The notes under the pieces are model-generated. The model made no database searches. It was given only the letters and a program-made list of their open reading frames with translations, and was not told where the DNA came from. A program made the position numbers and the translations under genes. 64,000 nucleotides of DNA. Source: Alteromonas confluentis (GTDB lineage: Bacteria; Pseudomonadota; Gammaproteobacteria; Enterobacterales; Alteromonadaceae). Below, one piece after another: positions 25,899 to 35,931 of the stretch. The stretch spans positions 423,771-487,770 of the forward strand of contig NZ_MDHN01000029.1 of assembly GCF_001757105.1 (NCBI RefSeq). The letters are read 5' to 3'. The first letter of the stretch is position 1, and the number at the start of each line of letters is the position of its first letter.

Positions 25899-26438
25899 TT
25901 AACTACCCGTTTGATACAAAGGCGATGCAGGAAGAAACAACTCTGCCACCAATAAAGCGTGCTGCTGAAAATAAAAAACTGACCGACGCCCCCACAGCGG
26001 CAATTCTATTTCAGGTGTGAAGGCAGTATGTCGAATGCGGCAAACCTCGAACTCGCCGCGTCTGAATCGGGCATCGTTAAACAGTCGGCGCCCCAGGGGC
26101 TCTTCACCCAGTTGGTTAAACTCAGAAGACATGAGCTCAGGAGGAATAACCGAGCGCGCGAACACCCACGGACGTTCATCGCCACAAAGCAACACCTCGC
26201 GAACCGTATGATTGTCGGTGGCGTTAATGTGAAGGCTTTGACGTTCACATGCATGTAATTGCGCCTCACCTTCACCAATAAGCGTTAAATTAAAAACGCT
26301 ACACGCACTTTCAATGCGATCAGTCAGTGAACCGCTATCCTGCAGCCAGCTGCGAATATGACTGGGTAAGTGGGGATAACGTGAAAGTGGTTCCCAGACT
26401 ACATCCAGCCCAATTGGAAACGAAAAACCCTGTTGCAA
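25899..26438 (-). CDS. ubiC: Chorismate pyruvate-lyase
   Basis: This 179-residue protein converts chorismate to 4-hydroxybenzoate and pyruvate, the first step of ubiquinone synthesis. The conserved [20 protein letters not shown] segment (including the substrate Arg), [16 protein letters not shown] and the Glu of LLVAELFLP near the C-terminus are visible. First gene of the ubiC-ubiA operon. Confidence 0.93.
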   Translation of the reverse strand: MQQGFSFPIGLDVVWEPLSRYPHLPSHIRSWLQDSGSLTDRIESACSVFNLTLIGEGEAQLHACERQSLHINATDNHTVREVLLCGDERPWVFARSVIPPELMSSEFNQLGEEPLGRRLFNDARFRRGEFEVCRIRHTAFTPEIELPLWGRRSVFYFQQHALLVAELFLPASPLYQTGS

Positions 26439-26611
26439 TGCCTGTTCACCTGAAAATCGGAAGGCCGTATCTTAGCATTGGTATATCCGATAGCCCAAAA
26501 CCTCTCACAAAGATACTTATTGTAGCCTTTTTATTGAGTGTTTATTTTCCGCCTTTTGCTACACTAAATAAGACTTAAACAACGCCATCTATCGGTACGA
26601 TATTGAATCTT

Positions 26612-27025
26612 ATGAAAAAATTATCACTGCGATTGTTAGCTACGATATCACTTCTGTGTAGCCTGCTCAGTTTTTCTTCTCACGCACAAGACGCACCAAA
26701 CTTTGGTTACCTGAGCTTAGAGCCGGATATCATTACCAATTACATTGGCACATCGTCGAAGAAACTGGGCTTTGTTCGTGTAACCGTAGAATTGATGATA
26801 GATAGCGTTGATGTACTGGAAATAGCTGAACATCACTTGCCGCTATTGCGCGCCACCACCATAGAAATTTTTGGTCAGCAACCTGAAGATAAAGTGAAAT
26901 CGCTTACCGGACGTGAAGATATCCGGCAGGCAATTTTAAAAGCATTACAAGATCACATGCGTAAAGAAACCGGCGCGCCCATTGTGAAAGACGTTATCTT
27001 CACCAAGTATCTGTATCACAGCTAA
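26612..27025 (+). CDS. FliL-like secreted protein
   Basis: This 137-residue protein has a signal peptide (LRLLATISLLCSLLSFSSHA). A FliL-type domain follows: FGYLSLEPDIITNYIG, GFVRVTVELMID, LPLLRATTIEIFGQ, SLTGREDIRQAILKALQDHM and VIFTKYLYHS. Flagellar FliL controls stator output, but this copy is an orphan outside any flagellar operon and seems exported rather than membrane-anchored. I prefer ATG 26612 over the TTG three codons upstream. Confidence 0.85.
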   Translation: MKKLSLRLLATISLLCSLLSFSSHAQDAPNFGYLSLEPDIITNYIGTSSKKLGFVRVTVELMIDSVDVLEIAEHHLPLLRATTIEIFGQQPEDKVKSLTGREDIRQAILKALQDHMRKETGAPIVKDVIFTKYLYHS

Positions 27026-27044
27026 TACGACTATGAGCAACGGC

Positions 27045-27908
27045 TCAGGCAGGTTTACGTCTGCCTGCGCCAAGCGCTAAAACCGCGGCAATTAAGCAGC
27101 CACTTATCAGCCCCACGGTGTGCGCCGTGTTCGCCATATTTACCCACAGTACGTCGGTATAACCCAGCACTAACCATATCAGCATGAAAATCACGATGGA
27201 TTTGGGAATGTATAACCCCCAGCTCGGCTTCAGCCAGCCAATCCACCAGGCAAACCCCAGCACGGCATACACCACACCCGACAACCCACCGAATGCAGGA
27301 CCACTTACAATCGCTTGAGCGAGATTAGACGCTACGGCCGATACCAGGAAAACCACCAGCAACATAGTAAAGCCAAATATGCGCTCGATCTGGCTGCCTA
27401 TCATGCTCCACCACAGCACATTAAAAATAAAGTGTATCGCGGAAAAGTGAATAAACGCGGGCGTAATCAAACGCCAGTATTCATGGGTTTGTTGCAACTG
27501 GCCAAAAGGCTGCATCTTCAGATATTGCTCGACGTAACCAAAAAAGCCGAGCCAGGAAAGGGCATAAACCAGTGTACAGATGAACAGTACGGAAGCCGCA
27601 AGAGGAGCTTCTTTTGCCCAGTTCATCAAGTTGCCAATTTTGAGATTATTCGTGTGGGATGGATGCAGTGCGACTTGCTCACCACTTTCCCAGGCCGCCT
27701 GTTGGTACTTAGGATGACGCGGCTGACGAAGGAATTCCTCGCAAATTGCCTTTGCGTCTTCCACCTTTGCATCGTCTTCCAGCACGATTACGTACTCCCC
27801 CTCTTTTTGAGAGGGCAGTACGTGAGCAATTAATTGCTGACTAGTGAGGTAATTGGCAAGAAGGTGAGCATAACTTTCGTTGTTGATGGCGATTAATGGA
27901 GTGCTCAC
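27045..27908 (-). CDS. glpG: Rhomboid intramembrane serine protease GlpG
   Basis: This 287-residue protein has an N-terminal cytoplasmic GlpG_N domain (about 1-75) and six transmembrane helices. The catalytic dyad is Ser210 in GGLSGVVYAVLG and His263 in TAHTVGLISG. The rhomboid motif HFSAIHFIFNVLWW is present. It cleaves transmembrane substrates in the inner membrane. Last gene of kbl-tdh-glpE-glpG; it starts 2 bases after glpE. Confidence 0.93.
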   Translation of the reverse strand: MSTPLIAINNESYAHLLANYLTSQQLIAHVLPSQKEGEYVIVLEDDAKVEDAKAICEEFLRQPRHPKYQQAAWESGEQVALHPSHTNNLKIGNLMNWAKEAPLAASVLFICTLVYALSWLGFFGYVEQYLKMQPFGQLQQTHEYWRLITPAFIHFSAIHFIFNVLWWSMIGSQIERIFGFTMLLVVFLVSAVASNLAQAIVSGPAFGGLSGVVYAVLGFAWWIGWLKPSWGLYIPKSIVIFMLIWLVLGYTDVLWVNMANTAHTVGLISGCLIAAVLALGAGRRKPA

Positions 27909-27910
27909 GC

Positions 27911-28222
27911 TTATTCTGTCACCACCTGTTGAGACAGTTTCCAGCTTTCGAAGCCACCGTCCATGCTGTAAACATTTTTAAAACCCTGCTGGGCGATCAC
28001 GGTGGCCGCCTGCTGGCTACTTACACCGTGATAGCACACCACCAGCACCGGTTTTTCTTCGGCGGTGTTATTAAGAAATTCAGCGAAGTTATCGTTACTC
28101 AGATGCAACGCACCGGGCATATGGCCCATAGAGAAAGATTGCGGGTCGCGAATATCAACGACAGCAAACTCTTCGAGTTTGTCCGCCGCATCCTGAATAC
28201 TGATATGCTGAAAATCTGACAT
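27911..28222 (-). CDS. glpE: Thiosulfate sulfurtransferase GlpE (rhodanese)
   Basis: This 103-residue single-domain rhodanese has the active-site loop VVCYHGVSS, whose Cys carries the persulfide. VVDIRDPQSFSMGHMPGAL precedes it. I start at ATG 28222 (MSDFQHISI), 5 bases after the tdh stop, rather than at a TTG four codons upstream. Confidence 0.92.
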   Translation of the reverse strand: MSDFQHISIQDAADKLEEFAVVDIRDPQSFSMGHMPGALHLSNDNFAEFLNNTAEEKPVLVVCYHGVSSQQAATVIAQQGFKNVYSMDGGFESWKLSQQVVTE

Positions 28223-28227
28223 GCTAA

Positions 28228-29250
28228 TTACCAATTAAGAATAACTTTTCCTGATTGCCCGGAGCCCATGGTGTCGAATCCTTGCTGAAATTCATCGATA
28301 CCAAACTGATGCGTAATAATGGGCGAAATATCCAGGCCACTTTGTAACAGACTGGCCATTTTGTACCAGGTTTCGAACATCTCACGACCATAAATACCCT
28401 TGATCGTCAGACCTTTAAAGATCACCTGGTTCCAGTCTACCGCCACATCGGTTGGCGGAATGCCCAGCATAGCAACCTTTCCACCATTATTCATCTTGTC
28501 GAGCATGTCGCGGAAGGCCACCGGTACACCAGACATTTCCAGACCCACATCGAAGCCTTCGGTCATGCCCAGCTCTTTCATAACATCAGACAATGACGTT
28601 GTGCCGACGTTCACCGCTCGGGTAGCTCCCATTTTCTCAGCCAGCGCCAGACGGTACGGGTTGAGATCGGTGATCACCACATGACGTGCACCAACGTGTT
28701 TCGCCACAGCAGCCGCCATAATACCAATAGGGCCAGCACCGGTGATCAGCACATCTTCACCAACCAAATCAAAAGACAGCGCAGTGTGTACGGCATTACC
28801 AAACGGGTCGAAGATAGACGCCATATCATCGCTGATATTATCTGGAATACGAAACGCATTGAACGCCGGGATCACCAGATATTCAGCAAATGCACCCGCG
28901 CGGTTTACGCCCACGCCTTCGGTGTTGCGACACAGGTGACGACGACCGGCACGACAGTTACGGCAATGACCACAAGTAATATGACCTTCACCAGATACAC
29001 GATCGCCAATTTTAAACCCGGCAACTTCCTGGCCCATACCCACGACCTCGCCTACGTACTCGTGGCCAACCACCATGGGAACTGGAATGGTTTTTTGCGA
29101 CCATTCGTCCCAGTTGTAGATGTGCATGTCGGTACCGCAAATAGCGGTTTTACGAATTTTAATCAGCAGGTCGTTGTGACCCACTTCCGGCTCAGGGGTG
29201 TCCTGCAGCCAGATCCCCGGTTCGCGGTGCGCTTTAACCAGTGACTTCAT
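28228..29250 (-). CDS. tdh: L-threonine 3-dehydrogenase
   Basis: This 340-residue zinc-dependent medium-chain dehydrogenase oxidises L-threonine to 2-amino-3-ketobutyrate. The catalytic zinc ligands appear in [17 protein letters not shown] and VGHEYVGEV. The structural zinc is bound by the [15 protein letters not shown] cluster, and NAD binds at [18 protein letters not shown]. It is paired with kbl upstream for threonine degradation to glycine and acetyl-CoA. Confidence 0.96.
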   Translation of the reverse strand: MKSLVKAHREPGIWLQDTPEPEVGHNDLLIKIRKTAICGTDMHIYNWDEWSQKTIPVPMVVGHEYVGEVVGMGQEVAGFKIGDRVSGEGHITCGHCRNCRAGRRHLCRNTEGVGVNRAGAFAEYLVIPAFNAFRIPDNISDDMASIFDPFGNAVHTALSFDLVGEDVLITGAGPIGIMAAAVAKHVGARHVVITDLNPYRLALAEKMGATRAVNVGTTSLSDVMKELGMTEGFDVGLEMSGVPVAFRDMLDKMNNGGKVAMLGIPPTDVAVDWNQVIFKGLTIKGIYGREMFETWYKMASLLQSGLDISPIITHQFGIDEFQQGFDTMGSGQSGKVILNW

Positions 29251-30444
29251 TTAAATAACTCCAAGCTCTTTGCCCACTTCGATAAAGGCATCTACTGCTT
29301 TATCTACGTGCGCAATGGTGTGACCGGCAGACATCTGCGTACGGATACGCGCTTGTCCTTTCGGCACCACCGGATAAGAAAAACCAACCACATAAATGCC
29401 TTTCTTCAACATCTTATCGGCCATTTCGCTCGCTAACCGGGCATCGCCCAGCATCACAGGAATAATCGCGTGATCTTTCCCTGCCAGGGTAAATCCGGCT
29501 TCTTCCATGCGAGTGCGGAAATGTACGGCGTTTTTCCACAGTTGCTCACGCAATGCGTGACCATCGGCCATCATGTCGAACACTTTCAGCGAGGCAGACA
29601 CAATGGGTGGCGCAACGGAATTAGAGAACAGATAAGGGCGCGAACGCTGACGCAGCCACTCAACAATTTCTTTTTTACCTGAGGTGTAGCCGCCTGAAGC
29701 ACCGCCCAGGGCTTTACCTAACGTACCGGTGATGATGTCTACGCGACCCATTACGTCGCAGTACTCATGGCTACCACGGCCATTTTCACCCAGGAAGCCG
29801 GTAGCGTGGCAGTCATCCACCATCACCATGGCGTCGTATTTGTCAGCCAGATCACACACACCTTTGAGGTTTGCGATTACGCCATCCATGGAAAACACAC
29901 CGTCGGTGGCGATGATTTTGAATCTTACACCATCGGCTACGGCTTGTTTAAGCTGTTCTTCCAGCGCTTCCATGTCGTTATTGGCATACCGATAGCGCTT
30001 CGCTTTTGACAGTCGAACACCGTCGATAATGCTGGCGTGGTTCAATGCATCAGAAATGATGGCATCTTCCGGGCCTAATAAGGTTTCAAACAAACCGCCA
30101 TTGGCATCGAAGCACGACGGGTACAAAATGGTGTCTTCGGTACCGAGAAAATCACTGATTTTAGTTTCAAGTTGTTTGTGAATATCTTGGGTACCACAGA
30201 TAAAACGCACTGAGGCCATACCAAAACCGTGACTGTCGAGGCCTTCTTTCGCCGCTGCGATCAGGTCGTCATGATTCGCCAGTCCGAGGTAATTGTTCGC
30301 ACAGAAGTTGATAACCTCACTGCCATCATCTACAGCAATATCGGCCTGTTGCTGCGAAGTGATTACTCGCTCACTTTTGTACAGACCTTCTTGTTTTACT
30401 TCTTCGATCTGCTGTTGCAAATGCGTGATAAACGCCTGTGTCAT
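29251..30444 (-). CDS. kbl: 2-amino-3-ketobutyrate coenzyme A ligase (glycine C-acetyltransferase)
   Basis: This 397-residue PLP-dependent alpha-oxoamine synthase has the PLP lysine in [29 protein letters not shown] and [16 protein letters not shown] are family hallmarks. It cleaves 2-amino-3-ketobutyrate with CoA to glycine and acetyl-CoA. The start is ATG 30444 behind GGAGAG; the longer frame upstream has no family similarity. Its stop directly abuts the tdh ATG. Confidence 0.95.
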   Translation of the reverse strand: MTQAFITHLQQQIEEVKQEGLYKSERVITSQQQADIAVDDGSEVINFCANNYLGLANHDDLIAAAKEGLDSHGFGMASVRFICGTQDIHKQLETKISDFLGTEDTILYPSCFDANGGLFETLLGPEDAIISDALNHASIIDGVRLSKAKRYRYANNDMEALEEQLKQAVADGVRFKIIATDGVFSMDGVIANLKGVCDLADKYDAMVMVDDCHATGFLGENGRGSHEYCDVMGRVDIITGTLGKALGGASGGYTSGKKEIVEWLRQRSRPYLFSNSVAPPIVSASLKVFDMMADGHALREQLWKNAVHFRTRMEEAGFTLAGKDHAIIPVMLGDARLASEMADKMLKKGIYVVGFSYPVVPKGQARIRTQMSAGHTIAHVDKAVDAFIEVGKELGVI

Positions 30445-30588
30445 GTTTCTCTCCGTCGTCGAAAACACGTATTCTAATGAATGGGATATGTTGGGTACAG
30501 CCTTTGGTTTATAAGGGTTCACCGGCTTTACCTGGCAATGTAAAGATATCGCCACACCTGGGCGGGAATGAAATTTATCTGCTGAATA

Positions 30589-33069
30589 TCAAAACACAAA
30601 CTGATGCTGTGGCGTCAGTGTTTGGCTATCTAATGCGCCAATCCAAACCCCATCGCTTACCGCTTCATTCAACCGTTCCCACAGCTGATTTTCGGGAATG
30701 GGTCGGCTAATCAGGTAACCTTGCGCCTGATGACACTGAAACTGCCCAAGCATGGAAAACTGCTCATGTGTTTCCACCCCTTCAGCGATGACCGTTCTAC
30801 CTAAACTTCGCACTAATGCAATAGTCGATTCGACGATATTGGCATCTTCGGGGTTATCCAACATGCCGCGTATGAAACCCTGGTCAATTTTTACCACATT
30901 CACGGGCAATTCTTTGAGGTAGCTCAGTGAGGAATAGCCGGTGCCAAAATCATCCATGGCCACAAGACAGCCCATTTCCTGCAGCGACTGACACACGTTA
31001 ACCGCCAGGTCCATATCAGAGACTAACGCTGTTTCTGTGAGTTCCAGCTCCACCATATCTGGCGGGATCTCGAAGGTGTCTAATTGTTCTTTGAGATATT
31101 CTGGCAAGGAGTTATCGGTAAACTGGGCCGCAGACATATTGATGGCTATTTTAAGGTCGGGATATCCCGCCATACGCAATTCGCTTAGAATACGCAAAGA
31201 ACGATTAAGAACCCAATAATCGAGTTCCAGCATAAACGGCGTACTCTCCAACATCGGAATAAATTCGCCAGGAGAAATGGCGCCTTTTATGGGATGAGAC
31301 CATCGGATCAGTGCTTCAAATCCTCTCAGCCGATGGGTTTCGATGTCGATTTGTGGCTGTAAAGCCAAACTGAAATGATGCTCTCGCAGAGCCTCCCGGG
31401 CTTCCCGCTCCAGTTCTACCTTGCGCATGACTTTAGCGTTCATCGACGAATCATAAAGCTTAAAGCCACCGCCATTTTTCGCCTTCGCTTCATACATGGC
31501 GATGTCTGCGTGCCGGAATAATTCCATCGCCGACATGTCTGACTGGGTGGTTGTAGCTGCACCTATGCTGGCGGAAACATAGAACTGTAAGTCGTTTACC
31601 TGAATAGGCGTCTCAAATTTTTCCAGCACCGTATGCGCGAAAGATTCCACCTTCGACTTTGCGGTAACGCCGTTTAACAAAATAACAAATTCGTCACCGC
31701 CGAACCGTCCGACAAAGCCTGCATCGTCTACTGCCTCTACGATTCTTTCAGCGGCAGCAATAATTAACTGATCACCCACATTATGACCGTGACTATCGTT
31801 TACTTTTTTGAAGTCGTCTAAATCGAGAAACAGCAAGGCTGCCATTTTAAGTTCGCGGGTCGCGGTAACAATTTGCTTTTCAATCTGAAAGGTCATCATT
31901 GTGCGGTTAGGCAGGCCGGTGAGGCTATCGAACATAGCCATATTTTCCAGCTGTTGTGATGACGCTGCGAGTTTAGACTCTTGCTCTTCAAGCTGTCTGG
32001 CGAGATTACTTGCTGTGGCTTCCAGTAAGTCCAGTTCATCAGGGAGTATTTTCTTTTCCCATCGCTTTTGGTGGCTGCTGCGCATCGCAAACTCGTCGTA
32101 CCGATGTTCTGCTAGCAGCGGTAACCGGTCTGCCAGTTTGAGCAATTTAATCCGGTATTGCTGAATCATCATCAGCAAGATGGCGGTGAAAACGATAAAC
32201 AACAACACGGCGGTGCCAATAACCCGGTTCTGGTAGTCGTTTACAGCGCTGATCATGGCCGATATATCGCGCACGAACAAAATGAAATAGTCGGAGTCAG
32301 TAAGCGGTAGCAGAGACACCAGTAAGCGTTTGTTATCCGCGGTTACCATCACCCCGCTCTCTTCCATGTTTTGAATTGTAGTGTCTGCTGGAAGGGTGCT
32401 AATAACATCCTGAATCACCTTCAAGTTAGACGCAGAAAGGCGACTTACCGGAGTCAAAAGTGAGGACGAATCATTTTCTTGGTTGGCTTGTTTCACTACT
32501 GCAATTTTATACGCGCTGGTGAACTGCGATAGCGTGGCCAGCATTTCACTGAAACTGGCATTCATAACGATAACCGCCACTTGTTCGTTCTTAATCATTA
32601 TGGGTGCTGAGACAAACCGGTAGCAGGATTCACGGCAGAGAAAGGCATTCTGAGGTCGCATCTGGTCGCGGGTGTTACGGACCATAGTAAGTATACTCGC
32701 GGGCATCATCGCTTCATTGCCAAGTAAGAGGGTATTTTGCGGATTAAACAGCCATAGTTCGCTAACGTGCAAACTGACACCAAGCGCATCGGAGGAATCG
32801 GCCAAAACTTTCGCCAATTGGTCTTCGAGTAACGTTTCTGTTTGCCCCCATTGCGAGAAGGTTTCGATCCAAACGAGAAGGCGTAAAGCGAACAGCTCGT
32901 CAATCAGCGCCAGTTGTTTCTGATTCTTCAGTTGAAAAGCCCGGTGCTGCTGTTCAACCTCTGCATGAGACTGAGCAATGAGCATCGCTGAAATGGAAAC
33001 CAGTACAGTAAGCATCATCGCCACGACGATGCTGAGCAACTTCGTTGTAACGGAAACGCGTACCTTCAT
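30589..33069 (-). CDS. Membrane-bound GGDEF-EAL protein with periplasmic sensor domain
   Basis: This 826-residue protein has an N-terminal membrane helix (LLSIVVAMMLTVLVSISAML), a periplasmic sensor region (about 45-280) resembling CHASE4-like domains, a second membrane helix (VIGTAVLLFIVFTAILLMM) and a coiled linker. GGDEF (VGRFGGDEFVILL) and EAL (FEALIRW, ELTE, DDFGTGYSSL, VIAEGVET) domains follow, all intact. It can in principle make and degrade cyclic di-GMP. The ATG 33069 lies 2 bases beyond the stop of the porin-like gene, so sensing is probably linked to the binding and outer-membrane proteins encoded upstream. Confidence 0.92.
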   Translation of the reverse strand: MKVRVSVTTKLLSIVVAMMLTVLVSISAMLIAQSHAEVEQQHRAFQLKNQKQLALIDELFALRLLVWIETFSQWGQTETLLEDQLAKVLADSSDALGVSLHVSELWLFNPQNTLLLGNEAMMPASILTMVRNTRDQMRPQNAFLCRESCYRFVSAPIMIKNEQVAVIVMNASFSEMLATLSQFTSAYKIAVVKQANQENDSSSLLTPVSRLSASNLKVIQDVISTLPADTTIQNMEESGVMVTADNKRLLVSLLPLTDSDYFILFVRDISAMISAVNDYQNRVIGTAVLLFIVFTAILLMMIQQYRIKLLKLADRLPLLAEHRYDEFAMRSSHQKRWEKKILPDELDLLEATASNLARQLEEQESKLAASSQQLENMAMFDSLTGLPNRTMMTFQIEKQIVTATRELKMAALLFLDLDDFKKVNDSHGHNVGDQLIIAAAERIVEAVDDAGFVGRFGGDEFVILLNGVTAKSKVESFAHTVLEKFETPIQVNDLQFYVSASIGAATTTQSDMSAMELFRHADIAMYEAKAKNGGGFKLYDSSMNAKVMRKVELEREAREALREHHFSLALQPQIDIETHRLRGFEALIRWSHPIKGAISPGEFIPMLESTPFMLELDYWVLNRSLRILSELRMAGYPDLKIAINMSAAQFTDNSLPEYLKEQLDTFEIPPDMVELELTETALVSDMDLAVNVCQSLQEMGCLVAMDDFGTGYSSLSYLKELPVNVVKIDQGFIRGMLDNPEDANIVESTIALVRSLGRTVIAEGVETHEQFSMLGQFQCHQAQGYLISRPIPENQLWERLNEAVSDGVWIGALDSQTLTPQHQFVF

Positions 33070-33071
33070 AT

Positions 33072-34259
33072 TCAGAACCAGTACATCACTTGCATTGCCC
33101 ACATACGCCAGTGCTCTTTGGTTTCAGGGGTATTCTGCGACGATGGCAGGCTAGTAAGTCGCCCAGCGCCGTGCACCCAATGATGCTCAGCCTGAACTCG
33201 CCAATGTGGCGCTGGGTCCCACTGAAGTCCAACCGCGATGGTTTTCTCAAACCCGTAGTACGCAGGTACCATGCCTCCTGTCATCGCCTCGAGGACTTCA
33301 CCATCCCGGTCTTCCCGGTCAGAGATATACATGTCGTAGCTGGTTGTTACAGTGTACGAAGGCGCAATCCGATAACGCAGTTGTACATAACCGCCTTCTC
33401 CCTGCTGGTTCACCATGTAGTCAGGTGCGTATCCACCTTGGTCTATTCTGTGGTTGCGTTGCAGTTCCGTCGCAAACTCCCAATTCTCAGCAAAGTACGC
33501 AACGGAAATTGTGTAAAGCTGCACTTCCCTTTCAGCAGCTACGTAAAAGTCAACGGCTGCGGGGTTGTAAGTAAAATCGGAGTCGAGATAGCTCACGCCA
33601 ATCTGCCAACTGAGAGAGGCAGACTGCCAATAAGCACTAAATTGATGGGCAAAATCTTGCTCCAGTTCACCTTGAGCAAATTCTCCGAGCAACGCTTTGG
33701 TTTGAAAAGTACTCATGGGCGACTTGCCATAGCTCCAGTTCACTCTGAAACTGCCTTCTTCAGCCGCGTGGTAATAGCGCAACAGCACGCCATCGCTACC
33801 TAAAGCCACGTCGCGAAAATTATCGAAATACAAAGACTGCGGAAGTATGATGGTGGCGCGGGTTTGCGGTACATCGCGGGTTGCAGAATAGAGCCAGTGC
33901 GGATTTTTGAATCTACCCACATTGACATTCAGCGTGGCATTGCTGAACTCTGGCAAACGCCAATCCAGATACAAATAATCGAGTCTGCCACCTTGCTCGA
34001 ACCGGTTACCGCCGTCGAGATACACCGCTTGGCCTACAAACGCCAAAGACGCATTCACATCGTAACGCATGTTGATACCCAACTCGGTGAGATTAAAACT
34101 CACGTCTCCGTTATCGGAAACAAAATCACTGTGTACTGACTGGCTCACCCCTTGAGATAAAAACCCATGCCAGCTAAAGGCAGACTCAGCCGAAGCCGGG
34201 AAACACTGAAGCCCCCCTAAAAGCGATATACCAAGTAACCACCGTGTATGGAATTTCAT
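33072..34259 (-). CDS. Outer-membrane porin-like beta-barrel protein
   Basis: This 395-residue protein has a signal peptide (LLGISLLGGLQCFPASA) and a long series of alternating beta strands. It ends in VMYWF, the C-terminal aromatic signature read by the BAM machinery. The periodic pattern (FSWHGFLSQGVSQS, LSWQIGVSYLDSDF, EHHWVHGAGRLTS) fits a 16-18-strand barrel. It overlaps the upstream PstS-like gene by 4 bases and is followed immediately by the GGDEF-EAL gene. The transported ligand is unknown. Confidence 0.75.
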   Translation of the reverse strand: MKFHTRWLLGISLLGGLQCFPASAESAFSWHGFLSQGVSQSVHSDFVSDNGDVSFNLTELGINMRYDVNASLAFVGQAVYLDGGNRFEQGGRLDYLYLDWRLPEFSNATLNVNVGRFKNPHWLYSATRDVPQTRATIILPQSLYFDNFRDVALGSDGVLLRYYHAAEEGSFRVNWSYGKSPMSTFQTKALLGEFAQGELEQDFAHQFSAYWQSASLSWQIGVSYLDSDFTYNPAAVDFYVAAEREVQLYTISVAYFAENWEFATELQRNHRIDQGGYAPDYMVNQQGEGGYVQLRYRIAPSYTVTTSYDMYISDREDRDGEVLEAMTGGMVPAYYGFEKTIAVGLQWDPAPHWRVQAEHHWVHGAGRLTSLPSSQNTPETKEHWRMWAMQVMYWF

Positions 34260-34732
34260 GGAATGGCTACCTCCCTGACATTTTCCAGTGCTGAGGTGTG
34301 GTAGGCATACCCAATTGCTCCCGGAGTATTCTTTACCGCCTCAATAAGTTCGGCCTCGGTTGCTACCGTTTGCGGACGTTCGCCCTGACCGGAGTAGGTG
34401 ATCTGGTTCCACATGCGTTCAAGCTGATACGGGAACATCTTCAGCATTTCTCTGCAGAAATCTTTGTGTGCCTCGGTCTGCGCATCAAGCACATAAACTG
34501 TTATTTTTGCGCCATCAGACCAGTATTGGGTTCGAGCGGAGAAGATATTGCGGATATCGGTGCGTGAAAATTGCCGTTTTTCTACACCGTTATTAATGAT
34601 GACAGTCGATTCAATGGCTTTGACGGGTAAACAAACACACAGCAAAAGGCATACGGCAATAACCCGTATAGAAAAGCACTTGTTACAAAAACAAAACCCT
34701 ATTTTGGAAAGCGCGGACAATTGGCACCTCAT
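34256..34732 (-). CDS. Small PstS-like periplasmic binding protein
   Basis: This 158-residue secreted protein has a hydrophobic export signal (VIAVCLLLCVCLPVKA). The core is one lobe of a phosphate-binding-protein-like fold: FSRTDIRNIFSARTQYW, ITVYVLDAQTEAHKDFCREM, then NTPGAIGYAYHTSALEN. It is far shorter than classical PstS, which fits the standalone mini-PBP family. No ABC permease is nearby, so a sensory role with the co-encoded barrel and GGDEF-EAL protein is more likely than transport. A 7-bp palindrome (AACGTCT/AGACGTT, 34743-34758) lies just upstream. Confidence 0.75.
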   Translation of the reverse strand: MRCQLSALSKIGFCFCNKCFSIRVIAVCLLLCVCLPVKAIESTVIINNGVEKRQFSRTDIRNIFSARTQYWSDGAKITVYVLDAQTEAHKDFCREMLKMFPYQLERMWNQITYSGQGERPQTVATEAELIEAVKNTPGAIGYAYHTSALENVREVAIP

Positions 34733-34824
34733 CCTTAAAGAAAACGTCTTCAGACGTTAATTTAAAGTGTAGAGGGTTTTAGCCAGATTGCCCGTACGTG
34801 ACTGAATTAATTGACTGACGGCGG

Positions 34825-35859
34825 TTATTTAGTGTCGGTAAGCACCCGATTAATCATTTCTGTTACCGCATTAGTGTTGATTCTGCTCATCAGCGACGTT
34901 CCTTTTGCCCTTTTGCCCCAGGGAAGTTGCTTCCAGGACTTGCCGGTTTGCTCTTTGATGCACTCGTCGTATACCGATACCACAAACTCTAAACTGTTAT
35001 ACGGGCCTGTGCGGCGAGGGTTAGAGTGTGCATACAAACCAATGACCGGCGTACCCACCGTGGTTGCCATGTGTGCCGGGCCGGTATCGGGGGCAATAAC
35101 CAGTTCAGCCTGCTTGAGTACCATGAGCATATCGTGGAGCGAGGTTTCACCCACAATATCTTTGCTAATGGCATCAGTGTGCGATTTGATGGCATCTGCC
35201 AGTTTACGATCTACCGGACCCGGTCCACCACAAAGCACCACTGCCAGGCCTTTGCTTTTAAGATATTCGGCAGCCTCGGCGTAGCGCTCTGGCAGCCAGT
35301 TACGCTCTTCCTTACTTGCCGCCGGACTGATAACCGCAAAGCGACCCATTTCTTCGGCCAATGCACTGGCGTAGCGCTGAGAGGAATCAGGTACAGGAAT
35401 GTTCCACTGGGGTTTTGGATCTTCAGGCAGACCCAGTGCATCACCGAAATCCATAAAGCCGTCTAGCACATGGGCGTGCTCATGCGCTTTGACCCTTTTA
35501 TTTGCAAATAGCCAGTGCAGCTCTTTACTCCTGGCCCAGTCGAAACCAATACGCTGCTTTGCTTTAATCACCCGCGATGCAAGGTTTGCCCGCATCGCCA
35601 CCTGCATCATTAGCAGCGCATCGAATTGCTCTCCTTGCACCGCGGCTTTTAGATCAGCTACCGCCTGCTTGCCCTGCTTTTTATCGAACACAATAAAGCG
35701 CACATCGGGTAGGGTTTTCATCAACTGGTATTCAATTTTTCCAATGACCCAGGTGAGCTCTGCTTCTGGCCAGTGTGTTTTTATCCGATGAACCAACGCC
35801 GCGGCATGGCAAACATCACCGATGGCCGACAACCTCATCAAACAAATCTTTTTCTTCAA
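34825..35859 (-). CDS. Glycosyltransferase family 9 (LPS heptosyltransferase-like)
   Basis: This 344-residue GT-B enzyme starts with ICLMRLSAIGDVCHAAALVHRIK, the conserved heptosyltransferase N-terminus. The C-terminal donor site LVIAPDTGPAHMATTVGTPVIGLYAHSNPRRTG is intact, and PAASKEERNWLPERYAE precedes it. It probably adds heptose to the LPS inner core. It is divergent from kdkA, another inner-core gene, which supports this role. Confidence 0.88.
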   Translation of the reverse strand: MKKKICLMRLSAIGDVCHAAALVHRIKTHWPEAELTWVIGKIEYQLMKTLPDVRFIVFDKKQGKQAVADLKAAVQGEQFDALLMMQVAMRANLASRVIKAKQRIGFDWARSKELHWLFANKRVKAHEHAHVLDGFMDFGDALGLPEDPKPQWNIPVPDSSQRYASALAEEMGRFAVISPAASKEERNWLPERYAEAAEYLKSKGLAVVLCGGPGPVDRKLADAIKSHTDAISKDIVGETSLHDMLMVLKQAELVIAPDTGPAHMATTVGTPVIGLYAHSNPRRTGPYNSLEFVVSVYDECIKEQTGKSWKQLPWGKRAKGTSLMSRINTNAVTEMINRVLTDTK

Positions 35860-35931
35860 GGAATCACCTCTACAGCTGAAAACTGCGGAATTTTCATTAC
35901 AATGGCCAATTTACCATATTAATAATAAAGC

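Noticed and set aside
27045..27908. GlpG as the sortase for the GlyGly-CTERM-like signal
   Set aside because: Its sequence fits housekeeping GlpG with the kbl-tdh-glpE context, not the shorter rhombosortase subfamily.
33090..33803. 237-codon plus-strand frame opposite the porin-like gene
   Set aside because: The opposite strand has a coherent signal peptide, beta-barrel pattern and operon overlaps; this frame has none.
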